Notes: a model not told the origin generated them from the sequence alone. Shown: positions 35,936-45,120, counted from the first letter of the stretch. The stretch: DNA of 64,000 bases from Aerococcus urinaehominis (GCF_001543245.1 NZ_CP014163.1:1222387-1286386), one strand, 5' to 3'. A program made the numbers and translations.

Positions 35936-35943
35936 GTTTTTAT
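35936..35943. repeat. 8-bp target site duplication, right copy
   Basis: GTTTTTAT, identical to the left copy; the stop codon of the DUF4015 gene begins at the very next base. Confidence 0.9.
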
Positions 35944-37254
35944 TTAGTTGTAGCTAACACCTTCAGTATAGGTGTTGGCTGCATCCCATAGCAAATACTC
36001 ATGGATGCCCATCTCGTTGAGGGCATCAATTTGAGCTTGGACTTGGTCGGGGCCATAATTGATATATTGACCTTCTGGGAGATAGTCAGCGGTAAAGTCT
36101 TGCAACCAAGGCCGGGTAATCGGTGGATTATCTAGCTGGTTAAGTAAGGCAAGTTCAGCATCCATATATTCTTTAACCACACCATGCGGGTCAAGGTCAG
36201 GATAGTCAATGCCGAAGTAGCCTGGTCCCCAGTGACTTGGGTAAATCATCGAAGAAATCACATCGACATTATCAGCGATCATCTTGAAGTTCTGCCCGAT
36301 ACCTGGAGTGGATTCTACGGTGGCCACATAGCCGAAAATATCGGCTGAAACGTGGACCCCGTAAGGCTCTAATTGACTTTTAGCAAAGGCTAAAAAGTCA
36401 GCAATAACTTTTTCTCGGGCTTCGGTAGAATCCTTGCCGTATTCAGCATAATCTCCCATATTATAGACCAGGCTTGCGCCAAAGGTTTCAAAACCTTCGG
36501 GGAAGCGGACGTAGTCGTATTGGATATCTTTAAAGCCAGCCTTGGCAGCGGCTATGGAAATATCAACAATATACTGCCAGGTTTCCTTGTTGTAAGGGTT
36601 TAAGAAGGCTTGGCCGGAAGCATCGGTCCAGATAGAGCCATCGGCATTTCTAAAGGACCAGTCTGGATGACTTTCTGGTACCAATCCGTCCTTAAAGGTA
36701 GTAATTCGGGCAATTGGGTAGATCTGTTTCTCTTCAAACAGGGGCATCAATTCTTGAGTGGAGAAGGTGGCTTGGATATTGTCTTTAACCAGTTGGTTAT
36801 CGCTTTCTAAATTAGTAGCAATTGAACCGTAATCTGTTTTTACATCAATCACAACACTATTAAGACCAGATTGGTCTAGAAGACGGATATTATTATCTAA
36901 GATAGTTTGGTCAGCCATGCCATCTGCTGATAAGTATATGCCTTTGACGCCATCAGCTGGATAGGCAATATCTACGCCGGAATCATAGAAAAGAGATTGG
37001 GGTAGGTTGTGAGGACGATTGAGCAAGCTAGCTTGGTTAATGTGAAGCTGGTTGCTATCAATTTGAGCCTCTGCTACCGCTTGGCTAGCTGAGCTTTGGC
37101 TGGATGCTGCTTGGCTAGTTTGTTGGGAGGTAGATTGGCTAAACCAGTCACCTTTAACAGCTACAATGGCTATGCTCAGGATAACTACTAGGGCTATCAA
37201 AGCTGTAACTAGTTGCCAGTTCAATTTGGGTCCGACTTGTTTATGCTGGGGCAT
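35944..37254 (-). CDS. Membrane-anchored putative glycoside hydrolase (DUF4015)
   Basis: Start set at ATG 37254, which has GGAGGTG six bases upstream; a further in-frame ATG overlaps that site. The 436-residue product has an N-terminal anchor helix (about 14-33), a Ser/Gln/Ala linker, and a TIM-barrel DUF4015 domain (about 95-420) with YLSADGMAD, VVIDVKTDYG, DIQYDYVRFPEGF and SSMIYPSHWGPGYFG, typical of this putative glycoside hydrolase family. Substrate unknown, probably wall or exopolysaccharide. It overlaps the ykyA-like gene by 14 bases. The insertion sequence sits immediately after its stop codon, so its original terminator is gone. Confidence 0.85.
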   Translation of the reverse strand: MPQHKQVGPKLNWQLVTALIALVVILSIAIVAVKGDWFSQSTSQQTSQAASSQSSASQAVAEAQIDSNQLHINQASLLNRPHNLPQSLFYDSGVDIAYPADGVKGIYLSADGMADQTILDNNIRLLDQSGLNSVVIDVKTDYGSIATNLESDNQLVKDNIQATFSTQELMPLFEEKQIYPIARITTFKDGLVPESHPDWSFRNADGSIWTDASGQAFLNPYNKETWQYIVDISIAAAKAGFKDIQYDYVRFPEGFETFGASLVYNMGDYAEYGKDSTEAREKVIADFLAFAKSQLEPYGVHVSADIFGYVATVESTPGIGQNFKMIADNVDVISSMIYPSHWGPGYFGIDYPDLDPHGVVKEYMDAELALLNQLDNPPITRPWLQDFTADYLPEGQYINYGPDQVQAQIDALNEMGIHEYLLWDAANTYTEGVSYN

Positions 37255-37900
37255 CTTGCTCACCTCCATTTTTATCTTTTTCCTGATTTAGGCTAGGAAG
37301 CTGGTTTAACTGTTCTAGGGGCTCCACTAAAGATTGCAGTTGGTCTTGTAATTTTTGGTGGTTTTGGTTTATATCACTCATACCTTGGTTGAAGGTTTGA
37401 TAATCAGCATCCTTTTTGCTAAGTGATTTATAGAAACTCTCTTCCTGGTCTAGCAAGGCCTGGTAATTATTAATATAGCTTTCTAGAGTCGGCACGATTT
37501 GATCGATTAGGGGTAGGATGGCTTCGAAATGTTGGCGCTGCTTAATGACCGTTTCATCATCAGATTGTACTTGGTCCATGCTAGCTTGTAATTTTTCTCC
37601 CTGACTCTTTAAGGTTTTTAAAGCCTTAGCAAGCTGGTCTAGGTCATCCTGGCGGTCAGATAGGTTAGCTTGTGTGGCTCCTCTATTGCTTGCCAGACGC
37701 TTTAGACTATCATCTTCAGCAATGTCCTGGGCAAAGGCCTGGTTGAGTTGGCCTTCTTGGAGCTGGATACTATTAATTTCTTGCGTTGCTTGGTGGCCTG
37801 CTTCTTGAACCTGGTCGGCCACACTAGTTGGGTTGGCTGAGCAGGCGACTAGTAAGAAACAGGCGCTAAGGGCTAAGAACCCAAATTTAAGCTTATTCAC
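37241..37900 (-). CDS. YkyA-family lipoprotein
   Basis: A 219-residue lipoprotein with lipobox LVAC (Cys about residue 22) and an all-helical, coiled-coil-rich remainder (Gln/Leu/Asp rich), matching the YkyA putative cell-wall-binding lipoprotein family. GTG at 37900 is preferred as start because GAGGTGA lies five bases upstream; another GTG at 37909 overlaps that site. It ends inside the DUF4015 gene, suggesting translational coupling of the two surface proteins. Confidence 0.8.
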   Translation of the reverse strand: MNKLKFGFLALSACFLLVACSANPTSVADQVQEAGHQATQEINSIQLQEGQLNQAFAQDIAEDDSLKRLASNRGATQANLSDRQDDLDQLAKALKTLKSQGEKLQASMDQVQSDDETVIKQRQHFEAILPLIDQIVPTLESYINNYQALLDQEESFYKSLSKKDADYQTFNQGMSDINQNHQKLQDQLQSLVEPLEQLNQLPSLNQEKDKNGGEQDAPA

Positions 37901-38122
37901 CGGTTTCACCTCATCTATAATATTTGTTATGCCAGCCTAGTATGTCTATTCAGACACGCTTAGAGGGCTGGCCTTGCTTATCTTATTTAGTATAGTATAG
38001 CGAAAATCCTAAGTTTTTAAAATGATAAGATAAGAATGATGATTTTCTCTGCTTAAAAAATCAGTCTCTAGCCCCTAGTTTCCTATGACGTATCAACATA
38101 TAATAAGATAGGAGGGATAGCT

Positions 38123-39034
38123 ATGACCAAATCAGATAACGATAAGCAGATATTAACAGGCCTTTCAACTGGCGCCATTGCCTTGTTTGGCTACCTACAT
38201 CGGGCTTTGAATCGAGAGGGAGATTTAAGAGAGCAATTACAAGTTGACCTTACTAAGTTGTACCAAAATTTTACTGGTGAGAGTGAAGCTGAGGTATTGA
38301 CTAATCATTTGGAGCATTTGACAAATTGTCAGATTAAACAGGCCGATTTCGCTTCAAAGTCTGCGACTTACCAAGTTTATGGTGCTGATTTTTTATCTAG
38401 CCGCCAAGCCTTAGTTTATCTGCCTGGCAATTATCTAGTGGGATTGGCTGACCAGAGTCAACATAAGTTTGCTGAACGCTTAGCCAGGCAATGTCAAAGG
38501 CCTCTTTACCTAGTTGATTATCCTAAGTGGCCCCAGACTGATTATGATAATATGGTTGCTAGTCTAGCCCAAACTATTGATGAGATTCTAGCAGTTGGCT
38601 CTCACAGTCATGTCGTCTTAGTAGCTGACCAAGCTGCTAGTAACCTGGCTTTAACTTTGGGAAAAAGTTATAATCAAGCTTATCAAATTAGTCAGATTGT
38701 GTTATTATCACCAGCCATCAATAACCAGCTTGGTCAGCTAAGTAAAGTTTTGAACAGTAACCAGCATAAAGATTTTGCGACTGGCTATTTAGTGGGATTA
38801 GATTTTGATCCGATATATCTAGCTAATTTACCCTTAACCATGCCGCCTTTAACTATGCTAGTGGCTAGCAAAGATGCTAATTTTTTAGCTAGCTTGGCTT
38901 ACTATCGTCAGCTCAAGAATAGAGGGCTTGCAATACGTTGTTACCAGTTTGATGACCACCAGGCTAACTTTTACCTGCGTCAGCTCAATGAAAGTTTGGA
39001 AGCCGCTGAAATTATTAGTGATAATATTAGTTAG
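38123..39034 (+). CDS. Alpha/beta-hydrolase-like protein with lost catalytic residues
   Basis: A 303-residue protein whose second half follows the hormone-sensitive-lipase type of alpha/beta hydrolase: ALVYLPGNYLVG where the oxyanion HGGG is normal, LYLVDYPKWP where VDYRLAPE is normal, VVLVADQAASNLALTLG where the GDSAGGNLA nucleophile elbow is normal, then MLVASKDANFLAS and DDHQANF at the acid and histidine positions. The nucleophile Ser is Gln and the HGGG is gone, so it is probably inactive as an esterase. The first ~80 residues are helical. Monocistronic. I assign the fold from pattern, with moderate certainty. Confidence 0.6.
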   Translation: MTKSDNDKQILTGLSTGAIALFGYLHRALNREGDLREQLQVDLTKLYQNFTGESEAEVLTNHLEHLTNCQIKQADFASKSATYQVYGADFLSSRQALVYLPGNYLVGLADQSQHKFAERLARQCQRPLYLVDYPKWPQTDYDNMVASLAQTIDEILAVGSHSHVVLVADQAASNLALTLGKSYNQAYQISQIVLLSPAINNQLGQLSKVLNSNQHKDFATGYLVGLDFDPIYLANLPLTMPPLTMLVASKDANFLASLAYYRQLKNRGLAIRCYQFDDHQANFYLRQLNESLEAAEIISDNIS

Positions 39035-39091
39035 CTAAAAAATTTCATTTTGACCTTACTTTGGCTATAATAATCTAAAGGAGTTGATTCA

Positions 39092-39787
39092 ATGCCCTTC
39101 CTATACTTTGGTCCTGGTATGATTCTAGTTGTCATTGGCTCTATTATTGCCGCCATTGCCTCTTGGAATATGCAAAGGACTTTTCAAAAATATGACCAAT
39201 ATCAAAATAAGCATGGTTATACTGGTAAAGAAATTGCCGAATTAATTTTGCAATACGCGGGTATTCATGATGTCCGGGTAGAACATATCTCTGGCCAGTT
39301 GACTGACCACTATGATCCCAAAAATAAGGTTTTACGATTGTCTGATGCCACCTATAATCGTACAACTGTAACTGCTGTGGGTGTAGCAGCCCATGAGTGC
39401 GGTCATGCTGTGCAGGATGACCAGGGTTATTGGTTTATGCGGTTGAGACAAAATATTGTACCGATAGTTAATATCGGTTCTAATTTGGGCTTACCGATAT
39501 TACTTTTGGGGACATTTTTTGGCCTAAGCCAAACTTTTGTCAATATTGGTCTGATTCTTTTTTCACTGACCTTTATTTTTCAGTTGATTACGCTACCTGT
39601 AGAGTTTGATGCTTCTAAGCGCGCTTTAGATATTATTGAAGAGAAAAACTTACTAACTGCCGGTGAGCTACCTTATGCTAAAAAGACGCTAACAGCAGCA
39701 GCCTTAACCTATGTAGCTGCAGCAATTTCAAGCCTACTAGTGCTTTTACGGATGGTTTTAATTTTTGGTGGGCGTCGTCATGACTAG
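39092..39787 (+). CDS. Membrane zinc metallopeptidase, YugP family
   Basis: A 231-residue membrane protein of the YugP/COG2738 neutral zinc metallopeptidase family. N-terminal helix (about 5-25), the HECGH zinc motif at residues 101-105 (AAHECGHAVQD), two central helices (about 127-170) and a C-terminal helix (about 203-225). The conserved FDASKRAL segment with a further zinc ligand candidate lies near residue 173. Substrate unknown. Stands 57 bases after the hydrolase-like gene. Confidence 0.9.
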   Translation: MPFLYFGPGMILVVIGSIIAAIASWNMQRTFQKYDQYQNKHGYTGKEIAELILQYAGIHDVRVEHISGQLTDHYDPKNKVLRLSDATYNRTTVTAVGVAAHECGHAVQDDQGYWFMRLRQNIVPIVNIGSNLGLPILLLGTFFGLSQTFVNIGLILFSLTFIFQLITLPVEFDASKRALDIIEEKNLLTAGELPYAKKTLTAAALTYVAAAISSLLVLLRMVLIFGGRRHD

Positions 39788-39996
39788 TTCACCGTTTTAG
39801 CTAAATTAGCCGTATAAATATCATGACCTTTACTAGAAAAATTAATATATTTGATAGGGCCTGTGGCTAACATCGCAGGTCTACTTTTATGCCTAGCGCT
39901 AGTGGCGTCACGATATTATTAAGAAGAATTAGGTCTTAAGGCTGACGGTTTTAAGACGCTTTTAGGTTAAAATATTCCTAGGAAGGGGGATAACTG

Positions 39997-40638
39997 ATGG
40001 ATTATAAGCGTGCAGCGAAGTTATTACTAGCCCAGGACAAGGACCGTTTTATCGGCTTGACCCTAGTTGTAGTCCTTATACAGTTAATTTTATTAACTAG
40101 TGGGACGAGTTTCTTTTTCTTGGGTCTAGCTTTTTGGGCCCTGTATATCAATATTGACCTGGCCTACCAGGCTTATATCTTGGCTGCTAGTCGTAAGTTA
40201 TCACTCACCTGGACTAATCTAGTGAGCCACCATTGGCTAAAGGCTGTGGCTAGTCAGCTGTTAGGCCATTTGCAAGTGCTATTAGCTTTTATCTGCTTTA
40301 TTTTGCCTGGTATTTACCTGAAATTAGCCTATGCCCTCTTGCCTTATGTCTTAGTTGATTTTCCTGATCTCAGCGTGGGGCAAAGTTTGGGATTGGCCAG
40401 ACGACTAATGAAGGGCCGTAAATGGGCTTTAATTCTATTATACTCGCGCTTTATTCTGTGGGGACTATCGATAATTTTTAGCTTTGGTTTAAGCTATTTC
40501 TATGTTCGTCCCTATCTATCCCTAGCTCGCGCCTACTTTTACCAGGATAGTCTGACTAAACAAGGCTTGAACCATTTGGTTACTGGCGGTAACCAATGGG
40601 CCCAAGTGACTGACCATCAGGGTTGGGATGATTTTTAA
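39997..40638 (+). CDS. DUF975 family integral membrane protein
   Basis: A 213-residue polytopic membrane protein (about five helices) resembling DUF975: it has the conserved pattern SLGLARRLMKGRKWALILLYSRFILW followed by FYVRPYLSLARAYFYQD. Family function is unknown. AGGGGG site before ATG. The 209-base gap before it holds no gene; a bidirectional terminator follows. Confidence 0.75.
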   Translation: MDYKRAAKLLLAQDKDRFIGLTLVVVLIQLILLTSGTSFFFLGLAFWALYINIDLAYQAYILAASRKLSLTWTNLVSHHWLKAVASQLLGHLQVLLAFICFILPGIYLKLAYALLPYVLVDFPDLSVGQSLGLARRLMKGRKWALILLYSRFILWGLSIIFSFGLSYFYVRPYLSLARAYFYQDSLTKQGLNHLVTGGNQWAQVTDHQGWDDF

Positions 40639-40642
40639 GATG

Positions 40643-40680
40643 AAAAATAAGCCCGGTGTATTTTGCACCGGGCTTATTTT
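40643..40680. terminator. Bidirectional terminator DUF975 gene / glnA
   Basis: AAAATAAGCCCGGTG/CACCGGGCTTATTTT, a 15-bp perfect stem. Confidence 0.88.
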
Positions 40681-40719
40681 CTGTGTTTTTATGATTTACA
40701 GGTATAGAAGTAACTACTA

Positions 40720-42057
40720 TTAATACCATCTGAGATAGTGTTGAATCTCCCAAGGTGTAATTTGGGTCTCGTATTCATTATATTCTACTTGTTTACTAGA
40801 AATATAATTCTCATATATATGGCGTCCTAGTGCAGCCTGAACAATATTATCGTTTTCTAGATGAACCAGAGCAGCTGCTAGATTGACCGGCAATTTATCA
40901 ATACCTTCTTGTTTCAGTTCGTATTCGGTCATTTGGTAGATATTCCGGTCGGTAGGACTTGATAAAGGCAGTTTTTCTTTGATGCCGTCTAGACCAGCCT
41001 TAATTAGACAGGCAGTGATAAGATAAGGGTTAGCAGCGGGATCCACTGATCGTAACTCGATGCGGGTGGAATTGCCACGGGCTGATGGAATCCTGACAAG
41101 CGGTGACCGATTTTGGTGAGACCAGGCGATATAAACAGGGGCTTCAAATTCTGGTACCAGCCGTTTGTAAGAGTTGACCAAAGGATTAGCTACTGCTGTT
41201 AAGGCTTTAGCATGGGCTAGGATACCTGCGACAAAATAGCGGGCGTCTTGTGATAAACCTTGGTCATCATTTGGATCATAGAAAGCATTGCCATCTGCCT
41301 TGAAGAGCGACATATTACAGTGCATGCCGGAACCGGCCACGCCAAATAGAGGTTTAGGCATAAAAGTCGCATGTAAGCCATGTTGGCGAGCTACTGACCG
41401 GACAATTAGCTTAAAGATTTGAATTTGGTCACTAGCAGCTAGAGCATTATCGTATTTGAAATCAATTTCGTGCTGACCAATGGCAACCTCATGGTGAGAG
41501 GCTTCAATTTCAAAGCCTAACTCTTCTAATACTAAAACAATATCACGACGACAATTTTCGCCTGAATCTAGTGGTGCCAGGTCAAAATAACCACCATTAT
41601 CATTGACTTCGACAACGGGTTCACCTTTTTCGTCTAGCTTAAACAAGAAGAATTCAGCTTCTGGTCCCAACATAAAGTCGCTATAACCAGCTGCCTCCAT
41701 CTCTTTTACCATGCGTTTGAGGTTACCCCGAGGGTCACCAGGGAAGGGTTCGCCGTTTGGTAGATAGATATCACAGATGAGGAGGGCTACTTTCTTGTTT
41801 TCTGCTCCCCATGGTAGGACCAAGTAGGTATCTAGATCAGGATATAGGTACATGTCAGATTCTTCGATACGTACAAAGCCTTCAATTGAAGAGCCATCAA
41901 ACATCATTTTGTTGTCGAGGGCCTTGTCCAGCTGACTGACCGGAATTTCAACATTTTTTAGGTTACCATTCACATCGGTGAACATGAGACGGATAAAGTG
42001 GACATTTCTTTCTTCCACATCACGCATAATTTCAGTTGCAGTCCATTTTGACATCAT
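40720..42057 (-). CDS. glnA: Glutamine synthetase, type I
   Basis: Makes glutamine from glutamate and ammonia with ATP. The 445-residue length and motifs ([65 protein letters not shown]) fit the GSI-alpha form of Firmicutes, which is feedback-inhibited rather than adenylylated. Two GlnR-type sites lie upstream. Unlike in many Firmicutes, glnR is not the gene ahead of it; the divergent neighbour is a cyclodeaminase-family gene. Confidence 0.97.
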   Translation of the reverse strand: MMSKWTATEIMRDVEERNVHFIRLMFTDVNGNLKNVEIPVSQLDKALDNKMMFDGSSIEGFVRIEESDMYLYPDLDTYLVLPWGAENKKVALLICDIYLPNGEPFPGDPRGNLKRMVKEMEAAGYSDFMLGPEAEFFLFKLDEKGEPVVEVNDNGGYFDLAPLDSGENCRRDIVLVLEELGFEIEASHHEVAIGQHEIDFKYDNALAASDQIQIFKLIVRSVARQHGLHATFMPKPLFGVAGSGMHCNMSLFKADGNAFYDPNDDQGLSQDARYFVAGILAHAKALTAVANPLVNSYKRLVPEFEAPVYIAWSHQNRSPLVRIPSARGNSTRIELRSVDPAANPYLITACLIKAGLDGIKEKLPLSSPTDRNIYQMTEYELKQEGIDKLPVNLAAALVHLENDNIVQAALGRHIYENYISSKQVEYNEYETQITPWEIQHYLRWY

Positions 42058-42082
42058 AAATTGCTCCTCTTAATTAGATTAC

Positions 42083-42099
42083 TGTTATATTATGCAACA
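42083..42099. promoter_or_regulatory. GlnR/TnrA-type site, downstream copy
   Basis: TGTTA-N7-CAACA, one mismatch from TGTNA-N7-TNACA, overlapping the -10 region (CATAAT with TTGCGC 17 bases upstream) of glnA. Confidence 0.6.
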
Positions 42100-42133
42100 A
42101 ATGAAGCTTGTGCGCAATAAAAGTATTGTAATT

Positions 42134-42150
42134 TGTTATAAAAAGTAACA
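42134..42150. promoter_or_regulatory. GlnR/TnrA-type site, upstream copy
   Basis: TGTTATAAAAAGTAACA matches TGTNA-N7-TNACA perfectly. It lies 51 bases (about five helical turns) from the second site, the arrangement known for GlnR-repressed glnA genes, and could also act on the divergent gene. Confidence 0.8.
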
Positions 42151-42230
42151 TAATTTTTGTTAAAAGCTTACTGGTAGCTAACCGCTCAAGGTGTTATACT
42201 ATATGAAATCTACTGTTTTAGGAGGATATG

Positions 42231-42836
42231 ATGGATTTACAGCGATTTATGGAAGAACTAGCATCAAAGAAATCTTCACCTGGTGGTGGCGCAGTAGCCC
42301 CTATTACTGGAGCTTTTGGCGTTGCGTTGGCAGCTATGGTTTTAGCTATTACCCAGGATAAGGAACCGGATAAGCAGCCGGAATTAGTGGCTGAACTTCT
42401 AAGCCAGGCACATAATTTAAAAGAGATCCTATTTAAGCTGTCGGCAGCTGACCAAACTGTATCTGAGCAATTGTTTGCTAGCTACGGCTTGCCTCGGACT
42501 AATGACCAAGAGAAATCTGACCGCCAGGCAGCCATTCAGACTGGTTTGATTAGAGCTACTGAGACGCCGCTGGCAACGATGCAGACGGCCTGCCAGGGTC
42601 AGGAAATGTTAGTGACTGTTGCCGAAATCGGTAGGAAGAGTGTGCTAGCCGATGTCAGAGTTGCTAGTCGCCACCTAACAACAGCATTAGAATCTGCTAA
42701 TGAGAATGTCATTGAAAATGTGGCTTGGTTAAAAGATCAAGATCTTGGTCAGACTTATCAAAGCCAGGCCCAGTCTTTGCTTCAAAAGAACCAAGACCTA
42801 GCTAGTCAAGTTCAAGTGAAGCTCAGTCTACGCTAA
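42231..42836 (+). CDS. Cyclodeaminase/cyclohydrolase (FTCD C-domain) family protein
   Basis: A 201-residue all-helical protein of the formiminotetrahydrofolate cyclodeaminase family, with the diagnostic SSPGGGAVAPITGAFGVALAAMV near the N terminus. The family handles one-carbon groups on tetrahydrofolate; stand-alone members may be methenyl-THF cyclohydrolases or cyclodeaminases. Start set at the second of two adjacent ATGs, five bases after GGAGG. It is divergent from glnA across a region with GlnR sites, so it may be nitrogen-regulated. -10 TATACT at 42195-42200. Confidence 0.82.
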   Translation: MDLQRFMEELASKKSSPGGGAVAPITGAFGVALAAMVLAITQDKEPDKQPELVAELLSQAHNLKEILFKLSAADQTVSEQLFASYGLPRTNDQEKSDRQAAIQTGLIRATETPLATMQTACQGQEMLVTVAEIGRKSVLADVRVASRHLTTALESANENVIENVAWLKDQDLGQTYQSQAQSLLQKNQDLASQVQVKLSLR

Positions 42837-42912
42837 GTGATTCACTAGCTTATACAAGTGGTGTGGTAAAAGTTATTTAGACTGAAGTATTGATGGAAAA
42901 TTATAAACATAG

Positions 42913-42946
42913 AAAAATCTGCGGCACCATTAGCCGCAGATTTTTT
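42913..42946. terminator. Bidirectional terminator cyclodeaminase / aminotransferase
   Basis: AAAATCTGCGGC/GCCGCAGATTTT hairpin between convergent genes. Confidence 0.85.
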
Positions 42947-42967
42947 ACTTGATTGACGAATTTATTT

Positions 42968-44149
42968 TTATTGTTGAGCTAGTTTTTGACAAAAGTGGCC
43001 CAAGCGTTGAATCAGGCGGGCTAGATCTTCGTCGGAGGCGGCGTAGGAAATACGGACATAGCCTTCGCCAGCCTGTCCAAAGGAGGAGCCAGGAATTAAG
43101 GCAACATGTTCCTGGGCAATGAGCTGGTAAACGAAGTCAGTTGAAGACAAACCGTAAGCAGAGATGTCTACGAAGGCGTAGAAGGCGCCATCACTAGGTG
43201 TTAGGCGCAGGCCAGGGATTTGAGCTAAGCCCTGGCTAAGTAAGTCGCGTCTGCGGCTGTAGGCAGCGCGCATAGCCTCGGTTGCTGGTTCTGCTTTTTC
43301 TAAAGCTAGCCGGGCTGATTCTTGGATAAAGCTAGGGACGGCAAAACTAGTTCCCTCTTTAAATTCTGCAATTGCTTGAATCAGGCGGCTGTCATTAGCG
43401 GCCGCGTAGCCAACTCGATAGCCAGTCATGGCATAAGATTTAGAAAAAGAGTCAACTAAGACAGTTTGATTATAGTTGGCCAAGCTGGGCTGGAAGAAGC
43501 TAGTGTGTTGGTGTCCCTCGTAAGTTAGGCTATGGTAGACTTCGTCAGCCAATATAAATAAGTTGTGGTCAGCTGCAAATTGGGAGATATCCTGAACTTC
43601 TGCTGGTGTCAAAACGGTACCCAGCGGGTTATTTGGGGTGTTTACAATTAACATCCGAGTCTTGTCAGTGATTTGTGCTTCCAAGTCACTAATCTGTAAG
43701 TGAAAATTATAGTCAGCTTGGAGAGGAACCAGCTTAGCCTGGGCACCTACCATGGCAATCTGGCCCAAGTAGTTGGGATAGTTGGGTGTTGGTACGAGTA
43801 CCTCATCGCCTGGGTTGAGTAAGGCAAACATGGTTGAGAACAGCGCATCGGTTGCTCCGTAGGTAATTGCAATCTGGTCTGGATTTAGTTGTGTCTTTAA
43901 ACGCTCATTAAGGTGGTTGGCTAGAGCTTGACGCAGGCTAGTTTCACCAATATTAGGGCCATAAAAGGTATTATTATTTTCAATTTCTTTAATCGCTGTA
44001 GCTTTTACAATATCTGGGGAGTTAAAATTAGGTTCTCCCATTGTAAAGTAATACATTTCTCCTGTTTGAAGTGCTACTTTGTGGGCATAGCTAGATACCT
44101 GACGAATAACGGAAGCAGGATAATTTAAGGCGAGATTGGATAATTGCAT
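42968..44149 (-). CDS. PLP-dependent class I/II aminotransferase
   Basis: A 393-residue fold-type I aminotransferase, likely aspartate/aromatic-type. PLP lysine in DSFSKSYAMTGYRVGY (about residue 231), NTPNNPLGTV with the conserved Asn, DEVYHSL with the Asp that contacts PLP nitrogen, and the C-terminal Arg in YVRISYA that binds the substrate carboxylate. Exact amino acid not determinable; homologues are often annotated as patA- or aspC-like. Monocistronic with AGGAG site. Confidence 0.87.
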   Translation of the reverse strand: MQLSNLALNYPASVIRQVSSYAHKVALQTGEMYYFTMGEPNFNSPDIVKATAIKEIENNNTFYGPNIGETSLRQALANHLNERLKTQLNPDQIAITYGATDALFSTMFALLNPGDEVLVPTPNYPNYLGQIAMVGAQAKLVPLQADYNFHLQISDLEAQITDKTRMLIVNTPNNPLGTVLTPAEVQDISQFAADHNLFILADEVYHSLTYEGHQHTSFFQPSLANYNQTVLVDSFSKSYAMTGYRVGYAAANDSRLIQAIAEFKEGTSFAVPSFIQESARLALEKAEPATEAMRAAYSRRRDLLSQGLAQIPGLRLTPSDGAFYAFVDISAYGLSSTDFVYQLIAQEHVALIPGSSFGQAGEGYVRISYAASDEDLARLIQRLGHFCQKLAQQ

Positions 44150-44246
44150 GACTTGCTCCTTTTTTTATTTCAGTATATCATGCTTGTAAAAATAAAAAGA
44201 CAGATAATTAGTGATAGAGACAAAACTAATTGAAAGGAGACTAGTG

Positions 44247-44912
44247 ATGGAAGTCCATATTTTCGAGGGTCATCCCAACTTAGCAGAGTCTGCCAGCCAC
44301 CAATTTTTAAAGGCAGGTCGACCTGCTGATAGCCACTATCATCAACTAGCTAATTTTAATAGTAGCGATATTTTGCTTCACCGTGATTTGATTTTAGCAG
44401 CTGACCGGATTGTTTTACAGTTCCCCTTGTATTGGTACCAAGCGCCGGCTTTAGTGGTTGACTGGTTAAATCAGGTATTAGCTGACAACTTTGTAAAGCG
44501 TCATGCTAGTCAACTGGCAGGGAAAGATTTCGGGCTAGTTATTTCTACTGGCCAGCCCTTATCTAGCTATCAGTCCGGCGGTCGGGAAGCCTATACGGTA
44601 TCTGAAATGCTGCGCCCCTATCAAATGTTGGCTAACCGGCTAGACTTCAACTATTTACCAGTTTTTGTCCTCGCTCAACATAGTTACCAGAGTCCTGAAT
44701 CCCAACAATTAAATTTGGTGGCCTACCAAAGCCACCTATCCCTGCCTAGACAGGCTGATTTTATCCAAAGATCAAATTGGTTGCTAGATCAACTACCCAC
44801 CGACTTATTAGGCGAAGTAGGGGATTTATTTATGGCAGTTTGTCGCGACCGTCTGAATGAATTAGAAAGCATGCAGTTTATGATTAAGGAGGGTGATTTT
44901 AATGACAGATGA
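44247..44912 (+). CDS. NAD(P)H-dependent quinone oxidoreductase, flavodoxin-like fold
   Basis: Start set at ATG 44247, with AAAGGAG upstream. The 221-residue product belongs to the NAD(P)H dehydrogenase (quinone)/MdaB-YwrO flavodoxin-fold family: VHIFEGHPNLAES at the FMN-phosphate loop, ADRIVLQFPLYWYQAPALV-DWL, and GKDFGLVISTG. These enzymes reduce quinones by two electrons. The 60-codon gene that follows overlaps its end by 11 bases. Confidence 0.82.
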   Translation: MEVHIFEGHPNLAESASHQFLKAGRPADSHYHQLANFNSSDILLHRDLILAADRIVLQFPLYWYQAPALVVDWLNQVLADNFVKRHASQLAGKDFGLVISTGQPLSSYQSGGREAYTVSEMLRPYQMLANRLDFNYLPVFVLAQHSYQSPESQQLNLVAYQSHLSLPRQADFIQRSNWLLDQLPTDLLGEVGDLFMAVCRDRLNELESMQFMIKEGDFNDR

Positions 44913-45084
44913 TTTATCCGGATGGGCTCAGGATTTAGTCCAAGCCCATATTGGCCAGGCTACTAGTTACCAGGACCAAGCTTATTTATCAGCCTTACTA
45001 GAGATGGTTGTTGAACTAGATAAGCGCTATAATCAGGCCCAAGCTCAACTAGATGGATTGGCTTGGAACAAGCAGGACTGGTAA
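44902..45084 (+). CDS. Small hypothetical protein coupled to the quinone reductase gene
   Basis: A 60-residue acidic, Gln/Leu-rich, probably helical protein (starting MTDDLSGWAQDLVQAHIGQA). The ATG overlaps the end of the preceding gene by 11 bases and has its own AAGGAGGGTG site, which strongly supports translation and coupling. I do not recognise a family. It could be a small partner of the flavoprotein. Confidence 0.6.
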   Translation: MTDDLSGWAQDLVQAHIGQATSYQDQAYLSALLEMVVELDKRYNQAQAQLDGLAWNKQDW

Positions 45085-45103
45085 CAGGTCAGATGATTTG
45101 GAT

Positions 45104-45120
45104 TGTAAAGATCTTGTAAA
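45104..45120 (+). promoter_or_regulatory. WalR/PhoP-type direct repeat upstream of phoU
   Basis: TGTAAA-GATCT-TGTAAA, a perfect match to TGTWAH-N5-TGTWAH. It is about 56 bases upstream (centre to centre) of a TATAAT at 45168-45173. Because the downstream gene is phoU, either WalR or a PhoP-like regulator could be the ligand. Confidence 0.6.
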
